NCBI RefSeq assembly: GCF_003573695.1
Contig: NC_039367.1
Coordinates: 158,889,101 to 158,953,100, forward strand
Length of the DNA stretch: 64,000 bases
From: Papaver somniferum
Taxonomy: Eukaryota > Streptophyta > Magnoliopsida > Ranunculales > Papaveraceae
Direction: 5' to 3'
Of this stretch, positions 32,058 to 44,450 are shown one piece after another. The first letter of the stretch is position 1. Every line of letters starts with the position of its first letter. The notes under the pieces are model-generated. The model was not told the origin of the DNA. It ran no database searches and saw nothing but the letters and a program-made list of their open reading frames with translations. The position numbers and the translations under genes are program-made.

Positions 32058-33530
32058 GATTCATCGTTCTTACGAAGTCCCCGACTTAGAGTAGTCCACT
32101 CATCGCCAGGTTTCGATCTCGGAGCCATGTTATGTCTCGAAGTTGCCAAAACCGGTCAGGTTTAAGGGTTGGAGGAATATTATGAAAGCATCTTACCTAT
32201 GAATCGACAGATTCATCGTTCTTACGAAGTCCCCGACTTAGAGTAGTCCACTCATCGCCAGGTTTCGATCTCGGAGCCATGTTATGTCTCGAAGTTGCCA
32301 AAACCGGTCAGGTTTAAGGGTTGGAGGAATATTATGAAAGCATTACTCTACCTATGAATCGACAGATTCATCGTTCTTACGAAGTCCCCGACTTAGAGTA
32401 GTCCACTCATCGCCAGGTTTCGATCTCGGAGCCATGTTATGTCTCGAAGTTGCCAAAACCGGTCAGGTTTAAGGGTTGGAGGAATATTATGAAAGCATCT
32501 TACCTATGAATCGACAGATTCATCGTTCTTACGAAGTCCCCGACTTAGAGTAGTCCACTCATCGCCAGGTTTCGATCTCGGAGCCATGTTATGTCTCGAA
32601 GTTGCCAAAACCGGTCAGGTTTAAGGGTTGGAGGAATATTATGAAAGCATCTTACCTATGAATCGACAGATTCATCGTTCTTACGAAGTCCCCGACTTAG
32701 AGTAGTCCACTCATCGCCAGGTTTCGATCTCGGAGCCATGTTATGTCTCGAAGTTGCCAAAACCGGTCAGGTTTAAGGGTTGGAGGAATATTATGAAAGC
32801 ATCTTACCTATGAATCGACAGATTCATCGTTCTTACGAAGTCCCCGACTTAGAGTAGTCCACTCATCGCCAGGTTTCGATCTCGGAGCCATGTTATGTCT
32901 CGAAGTTGCCAAAACCGGTCAGGTTTAAGGGTTGGAGGAATATTATGAAAGCATCTTACCTATGAATCGACAGATTCATCGTTCTTACGAAGTCCCCGAC
33001 TTAGAGTAGTCCACTCATCGCCAGGTTTCGATCTCGGAGCCATGTTATGTCTCGAAGTTGCCAAAACCGGTCAGGTTTAAGGTTGGAGGAATATTATGAA
33101 AGCATCTTACCTATGAATCGACAGATTCATCGTTCTTACGAAGTCCCCGACTTAGAGTAGTCCACTCATCGCCAGGTTTCGATCTCGGAGCCATGTTATG
33201 TCTCGAAGTTGCCAAAACCGGTCAGGTTTAAGGGTTGGAGGAATATTATGAAAGCATCTTACCTATGAATCGACAGATTCATCGTTCTTACGAAGTCCCC
33301 GACTTAGAGTAGTCCACTCACCGCCATGTTTCGATCTCGGAGCCATGTTATATCTCGAAGTTGCCAAAACCGGACAGGTTTAAGGGTTGGAGGAATATTC
33401 TAATGGCACCGATATTATTTATATAGACGGATTCATCGTTTTTACGAAGTCTCTGACTTAGAATAGTCCACTTACCAGTTACCGCCAGGTTTCGTGCTCG
33501 GAGCCAGGTTATATCTATGTTACTTAGAGT
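32058..33530 (+). repeat. 152-bp tandem satellite array, ten copies
   Basis: Unit starts (GATTCATCG) fall at 32058, 32210, 32365, 32517, 32669, 32821, 32973, 33124, 33276 and 33430. The period is 152 bp with single +3 and -1 exceptions. Copies 1-8 are almost identical, copy 9 has several changes and copy 10 is truncated and diverged. The unit contains AAGTCCCCGACTTAG, TTTCGATCTCGGAGCC and AAACCGGTCAGG. It lies between the divergent TNP2 and Transposase_24 genes, so it could act as a shared control region, though no function is shown. Confidence 0.95.
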
Positions 33531-34800
33531 GTTACCACCAAATTTTTTTTGTTGTAATTTTGTCTAATCCAACGTACCAAAGTTAGGGGAAGCAACTGCT
33601 ACTAAATCTAACGGTGGGAATTTTGTGTTTGTTTGTCAAAAATTGTGTTTCTTTGCCAATCCGTATGCTTTTGCTTAGACCAATCAGAATATTCCACTTT
33701 CCCGCCCAAAATCCCCCCAAATTTGGTCACGTGTCTGCCCAAGAATTTTTCAGAGAATATTTAATTTTTGACAACTGCAACGTGTCCTATCCCATGTTTC
33801 CCCCCAATATTTTCACAACGCGCCCAAAATCATTAGTCTCTTCACTCTTCACAAAAATAAGAAAACTCTCTCACCAAAAAAAAAGGAAAAAATCTCTCAC
33901 CTATCGCCATGTCTGCAACTGTGAAGCTCTAACCCTAACAATCTCTTATCGTAAAACCCTAACAATCTCTCATCAGAAAACCCTAACAATCTCTCATCAT
34001 ATCTCTCATCAGAAAACCCTAACAATCTCTCATCAGGAAACCCTAACAATCTCTCAATCACTCAAACTCTTCAGAAAACCATAACTATCTATTAATCTCA
34101 GAGTTCTTCAACTTTGAAGAAAACCCTAACAAATTTTCAAGAAAAGGATTTCACGAAGGGGTAATCTCTCATACTCTCAAATCTTAAGAAAATAAATCTC
34201 TTTGTTCCAGTTTTCTATTTTAGTAATTTTGAGTTTTTTTTTTCTTCACATAAATGTTCAGATCTTCACATGCAATTTAGGATTTGTTGTTTCCATGATG
34301 AAATTGGTATTGGGTCCTATTTAATTTTGGGAATTTTCGATTTTAGGTCTTTTTATGATGATGATTTTCATTTCGATGATTGTCTCTGCAGCTCATGTTC
34401 TAGTTTTTTTAGGTCTTTGTTCTGTGTTATAACAAAAAATCCCCCTTTTCTTCCTTCCTATTTCCAATCCCTCTCTCCATCTTTCAATTAGCAAATACAG
34501 AGAACCCTAGATGGCCATGATTCCCATTAGCAACAGAGAATAAAAAATCATGTTAATGGGGAGGTGCTCTTCATGGGCTCATGACTACATCTTTAGTGTA
34601 ATAATTGTAGTAGAAATATGTGGAGTACTAGTGCAGAAGTTTAGCCACTGTGATGCATGAAGTATAATTTAGAATTCGTAAGAATTTGTGATTTGATAGG
34701 TGTAGCCTTATTCTCTTTAGGTGTATGATTTGATTATATTTGTGCCAAAGCATGAAGTTTAGCCACTGTGATTATATTTTTGCAAGGCATAACTGCAATA
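33531..34800. promoter_or_regulatory. Putative promoter/leader of the plus-strand CACTA gene with telobox cluster
   Basis: Between 33930 and 34140 the phrase AACCCTAACAATCTCTCATC is repeated about six times with small changes, giving a run of AAACCCTAA teloboxes, which are plant promoter/leader elements. The open frame 33614-34084 follows this repeat and is not taken as a gene. The rest to 34800 is T-rich and without clear exons. Confidence 0.45.
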
Positions 34801-37779
34801 ATGAAGACTAACAAGGAAACAATAAAGAAAAATCTGGTCAGGGAGTTGGCCATAAAGGTAAAGGCTTCTCATCTCAATTTCAGTGTAAATAAATTTATTC
34901 ACCATATCATTTTAACTAACCTATATGCATTATTGTTGCAGATGAAAAACAAACAGTCCAAAACTGATAAAGGTTCTCCATCTGCAGAACCATCCCTTCC
35001 ACCTGAAAGTAGGCGATCATCACCAAGGAACAAGAAGTTTGCGATAAAGGTAAAGACTTTTCATCTCAATTTCACAAAAAACTACTTACCTTCTCATTTT
35101 AACTAAGCTACACTTTTTGCAGATGAAAAACAAACAGTCCAAAACTGATAAAGGTTCTCCATCTGCAGAACCATCCCTTCCACCTGAAAGTAGGCGATCA
35201 TCACCAAGGAACAAGAAGTTTGCGATAAAGGTAAAGACTTTTCATCTCAATTTCACAAAAAACTACTTACCTTCTCATTTTAACTAAGCTACACTTTTTG
35301 CAGATGAAAAACAAGTCAAAACTCATCAGTCCCCAACTGAAAGTGCTTCACTCACTTCAAAGCTGCAACCCCCAACTCAAACCAAGTCCCCGACTCCATC
35401 TCTTTCACCTGGAAGTAGGCGATCATCACAAAGGAACAAGAAGTTAGAACCAAGTGCTGCTGTTTCTTCTCTAACTAAATGTGCAACAACTCCAAAGCGT
35501 CGTCTACAACCTGAAAGTGCTGAAATGTCATCACCAACTACAAAGAGACAGGCTACTAGGAAGAAGAATGTGCAATCTGAAAGTGCTCAACATTCACAGA
35601 CCACAACTACAAAGTCCCAATCAAAAAGCTCTGAAGGAGATACTGAAAAATCTGGAGTGGGGCGAAAGAATGTAAAGCGAAAACTTGACACAAGCAGCAC
35701 AGGCCCATGTCTGAATGTTCAACTTAGGGATCCACACGACACTCTCGCAGATTTTCAAGATGAAGAAGAAGAAAGAGGAGGAGGAAGCTGTGGAAGAGGA
35801 TAACTCTGATCATGTGGAGCCTGATGTGGAAGAAGAGAATGATAATGGTAATGGTGATGAGCCTGAATTGGAAGAAGAAAATGATAATGGTAATGATGAT
35901 AATGAGGAAGGTGAAGAAGGAAAAGAAGCGAAGAAAAGAAAATATGTTCCACGTGGTCCAACCCAGATGTATGCACTGAAGTTAGATTCTGCTGATCCGA
36001 AAAGAACAATTTCCTTCAACTCTAATGAACAACCGATTGGTGATCCATCTGTGCAACTTGCCAGTGTGCTAGGGGTGCTTGTTCGGAAACTTCCATTAAC
36101 GTACAAGGATTGGAGACTTGTCCCTTATGAAGCCAAAGAAAACATATGGAAGATAGTCTCGGTTCGCAATTGATAACTCTTTAACTCTTTTCATTCGTCA
36201 ATAATTATTTAAGTCATAGTCAACAATTATTTAATTCATAGCGTATTCTAATTCAATTATTTAAATTTATTTGTAGAACCGATTCATTGTGCCTGAGTAT
36301 TACAAAGACTATTATTTCAGCAAGATGGGAACTTATCTTAGAGAAGCAAGGTCAAGGAAAGCTGGTTTGGTACTCGACGCTTTGGATCGGCTACAAGGGG
36401 AAGAACAAAAAAACGGCTGGAGAAGTTAATGCCCAGGACCATGACAGTTAGGGAGTGGGAAGAGTTTGTGAAACATGTAGACTCTATTGAATTCAGAGTA
36501 AGTAATTTCTATTATATAGAATGCCTATATATTTGTATTAAAAACTTTAAAGTCTGTCAAATGATTTTTTTACTTTTCTATTCAGGTCAGAAGAATAAAA
36601 ATGCAAGAAAATCGTTCAAAACACACCACCCCACATACCATAAGTCGAGAAGGTTACGCCCGATTGGAGGTGAAATTGGTATGTTCTACAGTCTTGATAT
36701 TCACCATGTGAAAGCTATTGCATCGTTAAAAATATAATTGTTTGAAGTTCTCTACAAAGTTTTATCTTAGAAATATTCTGAGATAATACCATGTTGTTAT
36801 GCTATTCTTGATGACTCATGTATTGATACATTTATTTGGCAGCAAAAAGAGCAAAACACAACCAAAGAGATTGATAGAGCTATAATCTGGAAAGTTGGTC
36901 ATAAACAGCGCAAAGGAAAGAAACCACATCCTGGTGTTGTAGAAGCTTTGGTAAGAAATCTTCTCATGTTACTTTGTTTTATTTGTGTGTGCTTGAAAAA
37001 GTCAAAAATATCTGATGTTTTACACGCTTACACAGGAAAAACTTGAAAAAGCTCGAGAAAAGTATCATGTTGATTGTGGATCATCCGTGACAGATGATAT
37101 TCTTGCAAAGGCCTTTGGTGAGGACAAGAAAACTAAAGGGAGACTTAAAGGAATTGGTTTTGGAGCGACACGTAAAAAGGTTGTTGCGCAGTCCCACTAT
37201 AAGATGATGATTAAAGAGTGTCAAGAATCCTATAAAGCATTGAGTGATCGAGTGGTGCAGCTAGAGGGGAGAATTTAACTTGTATTTTATTAGTTCTCCT
37301 TTTCTTGATAAACTCAAACTCGATAATGCCCCTCATACTGCTGTTTGGTCTTAATATAGGGAACGAAATCAAAATGTGTCTGCAATGGAGTCTTACCCTC
37401 TCACATGTTAAGTCCTAGCAACAATCATGAGACTAGCACTAGCAGAAATGTTATCTGTAATGAAAGAGTCTCAACTGATACCACTCCAAGTCATGTCAGG
37501 AAACAAGATGAGGTTCAAGTGCCAAAGAGATTCCAAGTTTGCAAGTTGTTAAGATGGTACAAGGAGGACGAGGTGGTTGCAGAGGCTGAAATTGCTGAAA
37601 CAGATCCAAGTAAGCAGATACATGGAAAACCAATCGGTCTTGGAGCCTACACTGTATGTGTGAAGGTTTCTTATGTTGATGATGCTCTTGTCTACCAAGC
37701 TACTTCAGAAGTCATAACTGTTCATGATGTTGTTTCAAATTTTATCACATGGCCCAAAGATAGAATAATCTACCAATAG
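34801..37779 (+). pseudogene. CACTA second gene, Transposase_24 (Ptta/En/Spm) type
   Basis: A multi-exon plus-strand gene starting near ATGAAGACTAACAAGG. Exons at 34942-35049 and 35123-35230 are near-identical 108-nt, 36-codon duplicates. A Lys/Ser-rich then acidic region follows to about 35940. The family core runs MYALKLDSADPKRTISF, LASVLGVLVRKLPLTYKDW, NRFIVPEYYKDYYFSKMG (from about 36277), SREGYARLEVKL (near 36640) and DRAIIWKVGHKQRKGKKPHP (about 36870). The next exon, LKGIGFGATRKKV with a coiled coil, ends at 37278. A last frame at 37405-37779 (VAEAEIAETDP..IHGKPIGLGAY) resembles the C-terminal domain of such proteins. Frame breaks near 35755 and an A-run near 36408 suggest decay. Probably the TNPA-like partner of TNP2. 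Confidence 0.7.
34942..35302 (+). repeat. Tandem exon-plus-intron duplication, 181-bp period
   Basis: GATGAAAAACAAACAG recurs at 34941 and 35122, with a partial third copy at 35303. Each 181-bp unit is a complete 108-nt exon (36 codons, phase-neutral) plus a 73-bp intron with GT-AG ends. Copies 1 and 2 are almost identical, so the duplication is recent. Confidence 0.9.
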
Positions 37780-38770
37780 ACTTCTTAATCTTCTGTGATC
37801 TTTTTGGAGACTTAACTTTTGGTAACAAACATATCACTGCCACTTTTTTGTATGTTTTGTGTATATCGCATTGGTATGTGAATGCTTTAACTCTGGGTTT
37901 GGTTTAATTTGAATGAATCTTTCAGTTTAATCCAATTGTTTATTTACATTTCAGTTTAATCTAGTTGTTTCTTTACATTTCACAAATAGTAGTGACAAAA
38001 GTGAAATATATATTCTGAAATATGGGTTTGATCTTATTCACAAGTATTGTAAAAGATAGTCCTACTACACATAGTATAGTTGTATCAAGGTACTTCTACA
38101 ATGCTAACAAGTGTACTAACTGTAATATTCACAATACTAATAAGTGTTGTGTTAACAATTTCTGCTACCCATGACAATAATTGTAAAAACAAATGTTCTA
38201 CAATGCTAACAAGTGTACTGACTGTAATATTCACAATACTAGTAAGTGTTGTGTTAACAATTTCTACTTCATACCATAATCATTGTAAAACGAAATCTTG
38301 CAACATCAGCAGGTGTTGTTCAGAATAGTTATACAACTCAAGGAAGTGTAGTGAGAAGAGTATTCACAATACTAATAGACATCGTGAAAAGGTTTTCAAC
38401 TACATAAACCAGATATAGTGAAACAGTTACTTTACAACATAAGTTCTTTGTTGTCCAAGATAGTTCTACAATTCATACAGGTGCTGTGCAAATATTATTC
38501 ATAATACTGGTAATTGTTGTTGCATATGTTTCTACGATATGCAACTTATGTTGTCCACAATTGTTCTACAATACAAGCAAGAGTTGTGTTAGGTTATCAA
38601 AAAAATTGAAAGAGAATCACAACATTGGCAAACTATTGTTGAACCATGAATCACATCACTCTTTACAACACTTGTCATCCATTGTAGAAAAACTTGGACT
38701 TTCTACAATACCCCCGTTCCACAATGCATGAAATGGAGTTGTCGTAGGGGTACTGCAACTCTTATCTTGT
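37780..38770. repeat. CACTA right subterminal repeats
   Basis: From about 38080 the words TTCTACAATGCTAACAAGTGT, TTCACAATACTAATAAGTGTTGTG and TTACAAC(A/C) repeat in both orientations, with a 110-bp direct duplication at about 38092-38290. This mirrors the left subterminal zone. Short frames here are repeat artefacts. 37780-38080 is plain non-coding DNA. Confidence 0.7.
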
Positions 38771-38801
38771 GTCGTCAATGATGATTTTTCCCGTAGTGAG
38801 G

Positions 38802-40531
38802 TGTAGAGACTGTTTTAGCGGCATCCATTTTTGTTCGTTTGAGTAGATCAACTATATACTTCTGCTGACTGAGTGTGACGGAAGTGTCTTGGTGGATTAC
38901 TTCTATGCCTAAGAAGTAACTTAGGTTTCCCATATCCTTTACTGCAAAGGCAGAGCTCAGATTAGTAATAAGATTGGTGATAAGAGCAAAGTTTGAACCT
39001 TTGATGATGATGTCATCAACGTAGATGAGGACATATGTAACTCCTTCCGATGCTTGTTGTATAAAGAGAGAACTGTCAGAAATAGAACACTTGAATCCCA
39101 GTGCAATGAAAAAATTACTTAATTTGGAAAACCAAGTTCTCGGAGCTTGTTTCAACTCATAAATCGATTTGTTGAGCTTACAAACATGATTAGGATAGTC
39201 AGGATTGACATACCCTGGTGGTTGCTTCATATATACAGCTTCAGTTAACTCACCATGCAATAATGCATTTTGGACATCTAATTGCTTCATCTTCCAATTT
39301 TAAGACACAACAATTGAGAGAACAAGCCTTATCGTGCTAGGATTTATCATTGGGCTTAATGTTTCATAGTAATCAAGTCCCTCACGCTGATTATATCCTT
39401 GTGCTACCAATATGGCTTTGCGTCTGTCAATTGACCCATCAACTTTTTCTTTGACACGAAACACCCATTTTGAGCCAATTAGATTCATCCATTCCTCATA
39501 TGGAACGTAACTCCAAGTTTCATTGCGAATGTGAGCATTAATTTCATCATCCATGGGTGGTCTCCATGTTGGATCTTTTGATGCTTCAGTATAAGATGTT
39601 GGAGCAGTAATATGTGTTGTCTCTAGTGGATATTTAGTTGCTTTCAGATACAACTTGTTTACATGCTTTCGAATGCCATATCGAGCTCGTGTGACCATAT
39701 GATGCTGCTGAATTTTTTGTTGAGATTGAGAAACAGTGCTATCAGCTGATACTGATGAAGTACCAACTGTAGTATTGTCTGTGGGTTGATCAATGATTGG
39801 AGATGGTACTTCTGGCAGACTAGAGGACAACGGTTGATCAATTACAGCTTCAGCTTCAATGGATGGTGATGCTGGTTGGACAGGTTCAAGTGATGCACTA
39901 GAAGATGGAACTGATAAAACAGATGAGCTTAAGAGCTTTGTAGTGAGTGATTTCTGTGTGAAGTTAGGAGAAATTACCTGTTTCCTGACAGCAAATGGGA
40001 AGCTTGTTTCCACAAATTTGACATGTCGAGAGAGATATAGCCTGTTGGTTGAAACATGTAAGCATAAATAACCTTTCTGAGCACTACTGTACCCTATAAA
40101 AACACATGGTAAAGATCTTGGTTCGAGTTTGTTTGAGACATATGGTCTAAGACATGGATATCATAAACATCCAAAAACTCTAAGAGAGGAGCAGTCAGGA
40201 GTCTTGTTGAACAATAACTCTAAAGGAGATTTAGGCTCAGTTTTTGAAGATGGGAGTCTATTGATGAGGTAACATGCAGTTGTGAAAGCCTCAAACCAGT
40301 AGGATTTTGGCATTGAGGCATGAAGAAGAAGTGCTAAGCCTGACTCTGTTATGTGTCTAATTCTACGTTCTGCAATCCCGTTTTGAGTTGATGTATGAGG
40401 ACATGAAAATCTATGTATAACTCCTGAGCTATTTAGAAAGGCAGTGAGCTTTTTAAACTCTCCCCCATTGTCTGACTGAAAAACTTTAATCTTGAGATCA
40501 ATTTGATTTTCAATGAGTTTTTTGAATGGAA
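38802..40531 (-). pseudogene. Copia-B integrase core, RT and first part of pol 3' half
   Basis: Reading leftward: the integrase core (IKVFQSDNGGEFKK, SCPHTSTQNGIAERRIRH, ACYLINRLPSS, LRVFGCL) at 40531-40161. A serine/proline-rich linker follows, then RT from about 39700: WSYVPYEEWMNLIGSKWVF and GYNQREGLDYYETLSPM. A TAA at 39300-39302 stands where lysine is usual, followed by QLDVQNALLHGELTEAVYM and the active site YVDDIIIKGSN. The frame ends at the CACTA insertion after AAKTVSTP. Only a few lesions separate it from an open frame. Confidence 0.8.
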
Positions 40532-40536
40532 TGAAC

Positions 40537-42094
40537 TGATGTGTTCTCAAAGTTGTTATATATAGTGATAAAAAGGTTGTTTTAAGACTTGTGAAGGAAA
40601 TGAATTTTAGACTTAATAAAAATTTAAAAACAAAGAAAACTTATTACAAAATTAACTTCAAGATATTAGAAAACAACCAAGACACTGATTTCACCATTAC
40701 ACATGAATAAATTATGTTAAACAATCTAAAACTCTAATTATATTTTAAGACTCTTATTTCTTAATTCACAAATAATCTGGAAAATTCTCAAAAATTAATT
40801 GTATCCCTAAGCATAGATTATCTAAACAAAGCATAACCTATCTAATTGAATCACAGCTAATGAAGAAATTTTTTGCAAACAATTAAAAACTCTGCAAAAG
40901 CAGTGATTGAGTGAATTATAAATTATAAATTAGAGGAAATAAATGATTACCAATTATTCATGCGTAAATAGCTTCCTCACTGCCTTGGTTGTGGGAGAAT
41001 TAGCTCATCATCATGTTGGAAACACGCTCAAAAATCATTTTTATTGCTCAAGGGGTTTACAAATGAAGAAAATGGGAGAAATAATGCTTAAACCGGGTTT
41101 GTAACAATTATTTCTGTTACAAACCAAACTGTTACAAAGAACGATATAAGGTTTGTGTAGCTGTTACTGTGCAAATAAGTCTGCCCTAGTGTCGCTGTTA
41201 CTGTGCAAATAAGTCTGCCGCTCCACTGTAGCATAAACGACGGTTCTTGTGGGTCGTTGTTCTTCGTGTGGGTTGTTGTTCTTCGTGTGTTCTTCCCCAA
41301 CAACAATAATGGAGTTATCTGCAACTTTGACTTCTTGCCTTTGTTGTCTTCTAATGTCTCCCTAACTCTCCCTCTCGCCTCTCTGAGTCCCCATCACCCT
41401 ATATATACTCCACAGGACCAAAATATCTCGCAGTAATGTCTCCAAATTCTCTCACAGCAAAGCCATTACTCGGGAATATATTATTTCCAAAATTATGGTT
41501 TTATATCCTTCTTTACTTCCTTCATGCGTCTATCGCAACTAAGAGTCCTCCATACACGTTCAGTACACGAATTAGAGTTCCACCAGCACACACAATTCAT
41601 AGAAAATCCCGTGAAAAACTCTCCCACGAACGTGTAGCTCTGTTTGATTCTTGCGGAATATCCAGCCAAATTGGATCGAACCAAAGGCACATACCAAGCC
41701 TTTTAGGCTATATCACGTCCACCCATGAAGTTTCAGCGATTTAGTCTACCTCTAACCCATCCAAAATCCGATCGAGAACACTGCCAGGAGTGAACTCTTC
41801 TTCCCGCCAAAAAAGGAATTTGAAATGAAGAAGAAGGGTTGCCCCCTATCCGGTTCTGGGGTGCGGTTAGCAGCTTCCTAGAAATGGGGTGCCCCTTAGT
41901 AATTAGGTTACCCCTTATCCAAAGTGAGGGTCCGTATAGCAAATGTCCTCCGGGGTGCTCCGAGCAACTTTTCGAGCCGAATTTTCCAACAATATTTATT
42001 TCCTAAAAATACATAAAAACACAATATTAGTACAAAAATCGAGTTCCAAAAAACAGACATTGAGGACAATTTAGACACAAAAATGTGTCTATCA
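40537..42094 (-). repeat. Gypsy 3' LTR
   Basis: Nearly identical to 49958-51516, with scattered substitutions such as TTGATAT/TTATAGA near the outer end. It contains two copies of a TGTTACTGTG-AATAAGTCTGCC phrase near 41165-41220 and the reverse complement of a TATA-like TATATAGGG at about 41399. Confidence 0.9.
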
Positions 42095-43626
42095 AATACC
42101 CCCAAACTTATTATTTGCTAGTCCTCGAGCAAAACTAAAAAAAAACAAAACGAGTTAATCTCGGGAGGGTTTACCAGAGGTGTACCCACAAAACCATGAC
42201 TTCTAATTGGTCACAAGTATCCAAAGAGCTATGAGGACATACAATTCTCAACCTATCTCCAAGTAACTAGAATGCCAGAGAAATTAAAGGTGTCAGCTCT
42301 AAAGCTGACTGAAGAAAAGGGGAGACACATCCGCAACACTGCTAGATAAAGAGATATCCGCTACACAGCTAGATAAACATTGTAAGATGCGTCCGCTGCT
42401 TTACAGCTGGATAAGATTAGGAGAGAGATAAAGATGAGAGGGACATCTGCTACACAGCTGGACTAATTACGTGTGATGAGTTAAACCAGTGCTAGAAAGA
42501 TCTTGTGCCAGATTGAAAGCGGACTAACAAAGCAACCAAATGTATCTTTCTTCGACTCTCTCATAGTGCTCAGTAGAAACAACGTCTTCTTCGGTCTTCA
42601 ACTGTTGATGATAAAACTATCGAACCTCATAGAACTTTGACAATTAACCTTCTATTCGATTTCTTGCTCGACTTATAAATTTCTACTTCCTTTGGCCTTA
42701 TTGAACAAAACGTGATGATTTTTTTTTTTTTTTGCTAACAAAAAACAAGACAACAATTTACATGGCCATGAGAGAGGACTTTCAAAACTTGGATCTTCGC
42801 AACTTGTGATGTCTTGGCGTCATGGATTCTAACAACTTATATCATTTGCTCTTATAACTTCAACTTGATTTTTGAATTATTCTTTTCTATTGTTGCTTCT
42901 AAACCTAAAACGTCTTCAACTTTCTTCATAGATTTTGATGTCGCTCTGCTTGTTGATGATGATAAGTTTCTACTGAGAGAGAGTCGCAATCCAGTAACTA
43001 AGACTACATTGTGAGGTTGCTTTCTTTCTAGCATTTCCTGACCTACTTGCCTTTCCATCATGTATGGTTAGGTCCATCACGGTTACCCTCTAAAAGGAAC
43101 AAGTTCTCTCCTGAATTTCAAGGATCTCAATGTCTTTTTCTCTAATGTCTCAAAAGGTTGTTATCCCTAGCATTCCAATTTCTATATTTTCGGTGAGAAA
43201 CAGTATGTAAACTTAGCTAACCGGATACCATGTGACGCTAGAAGTTTCAAAATGCAACTAAAAAGTTCTTCCCCACCCCCAAACTTAAATCTAACATTGT
43301 CCTCAATGTAATGAAAGAGCAATACCAAAAGTAAAATAACACGAGGAGAAGTTGGAAAGAGTACCTGGGTGAAGAAAATCAAAAACTAATATACAACATA
43401 CAACTTCCTCGATGGTCAATCAAGGGTAAACAGGGTCCTCCAGAGGACCTCCTCAACATCACCTGTAGGAAAGGGCTCTAAAAAGGGTTTCAATCTCTGA
43501 CCAACCTTCGAAGAACTACTACCATCCGGTGCTCAATTTCAACAGCTCCATGAGGAAAGACAATGCGAACAATAAAAGGACCCGTCCACCGAGAACGTAA
43601 CTTCCCAGGGAAAATGTAAACGGGTA
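42095..43626 (-). other. Gypsy pol-to-LTR spacer, no env-like gene recognised
   Basis: Starts with the purine tract at about 42095-42110 (minus strand GTTTGGGGGTATT). ACAGCTGG/TAGATAA words repeat at 42325-42460 in a CTGCTACACAGCTGGA pattern. A T-run lies at 42719-42734. No open frame here has recognisable envelope features such as a signal peptide or transmembrane helix. 43490-43626 resembles decayed pol end sequence. Confidence 0.5.
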
Positions 43627-44450
43627 TCATACAGAAGAACTTTTTGACCTGGAGAAAATGACTTCCGTAAAATATTTTCTATCATGCACAAGTTTCATTT
43701 TGTTCTTATACTCCTTCGCACTATCGTAAGCATCTATACGAATCTCGTCCAACTCATTGAGCTGGAGTTTCCTATGGGCTCCTGCCTTGTCAAGTGAAAA
43801 ATTTATCTGCTTAACAGCCCAATAAGCTCTATGTTCTAACTCAACAGGTAAATGGCATGCCTTGCCATACACAAGCCGATAAGGCGACATTCCAATGGGG
43901 GTCTTAAAGTAGTACGGTAAGCCCATAGGCATCAGTAAGCCTAGACGACCAGTCTTTCCGATTAGGATTAACTGTTTTCTCTAATATACGTTTTATCTCC
44001 CTATTGGAAACCTCTACCTGACCACTAGTCTGCGGATGATACGGGGTAGCTACCTTATGTGTAATACCATATTTCTTCATCAGAAGCCTAAAAGGTCCAT
44101 TACAAAAGTGCGACCCTCCATCACTAATTATAGATCGCGGTGTACCAAAACGTGTAAGTATATTATTTTTCAAGAACTCAATCACAACCCTATGGTCATT
44201 GGTTTTACGCAACCGCCTCAATCCACTTAGAGACATAGTCTACGGCGACAAGGATGTATAGGTTACCAAAAGAATTAGGAAGACCCATAAAGTCAATACC
44301 CCACACATCAAAGACCTCAACAACTAAAATAGGGTTCAAGGGCATCATGTTCCTACGGGAAATGGTTCCTAATTTCTGGCAACGCTCACAAGTAACACAG
44401 TAACTATGGGAGTCTTTAAACAACGAAGGCCAATAGAATCCACACTGCAA
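43627..44450 (-). pseudogene. Gypsy integrase
   Basis: From 44450 leftward: the zinc-binding [13 protein letters not shown] region, then [27 protein letters not shown], the core [15 protein letters not shown] and [20 protein letters not shown]. The tail [25 protein letters not shown] is typical of Athila/Tat pol. Frameshifts at about 44210 and 43915 split it into three frames. Confidence 0.8.

Larger units (their letters stand above)
25395..38798. mobile_element. CACTA (En/Spm) DNA transposon, 13.4 kb
   Basis: The ends are perfect 15-bp inverted repeats, CACTACGGGAAAAAT at 25395 and ATTTTTCCCGTAGTG ending at 38798. A 3-bp target duplication AGG lies on each side (25392-25394 and 38799-38801). 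Both subterminal zones (25430-26000 and 38080-38770) are rich in short words of ACAACACTTATAAGTGTTGT type in both orientations, the usual transposase-binding layout. Inside are a TNP2-type gene (minus), a 152-bp satellite array, and a Transposase_24-type gene (plus). Frameshifts in both genes suggest it is no longer autonomous. It sits inside the pol gene of copia-B. Confidence 0.93.

Noticed and set aside
32058..33530. CRISPR-like array
   Set aside because: The 152-bp units are contiguous tandem repeats without unique spacers, in a plant transposon; this is a satellite.
33614..34084. 156-residue open frame with repeated TLTISHQ
   Set aside because: The repeat is the translated AACCCTAACAATCTCTCATC leader repeat; this is more likely promoter or 5' untranslated sequence.
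38080..38731. Small hydrophobic frames resembling membrane peptides
   Set aside because: They are the CACTA subterminal repeats read in one frame; the hydrophobicity comes from repeated ACAATACTAATAAGTGTT words.
42095..43626. Possible envelope-like gene in the gypsy element
   Set aside because: Athila relatives can carry one here, but no frame of useful length or with membrane features was found.
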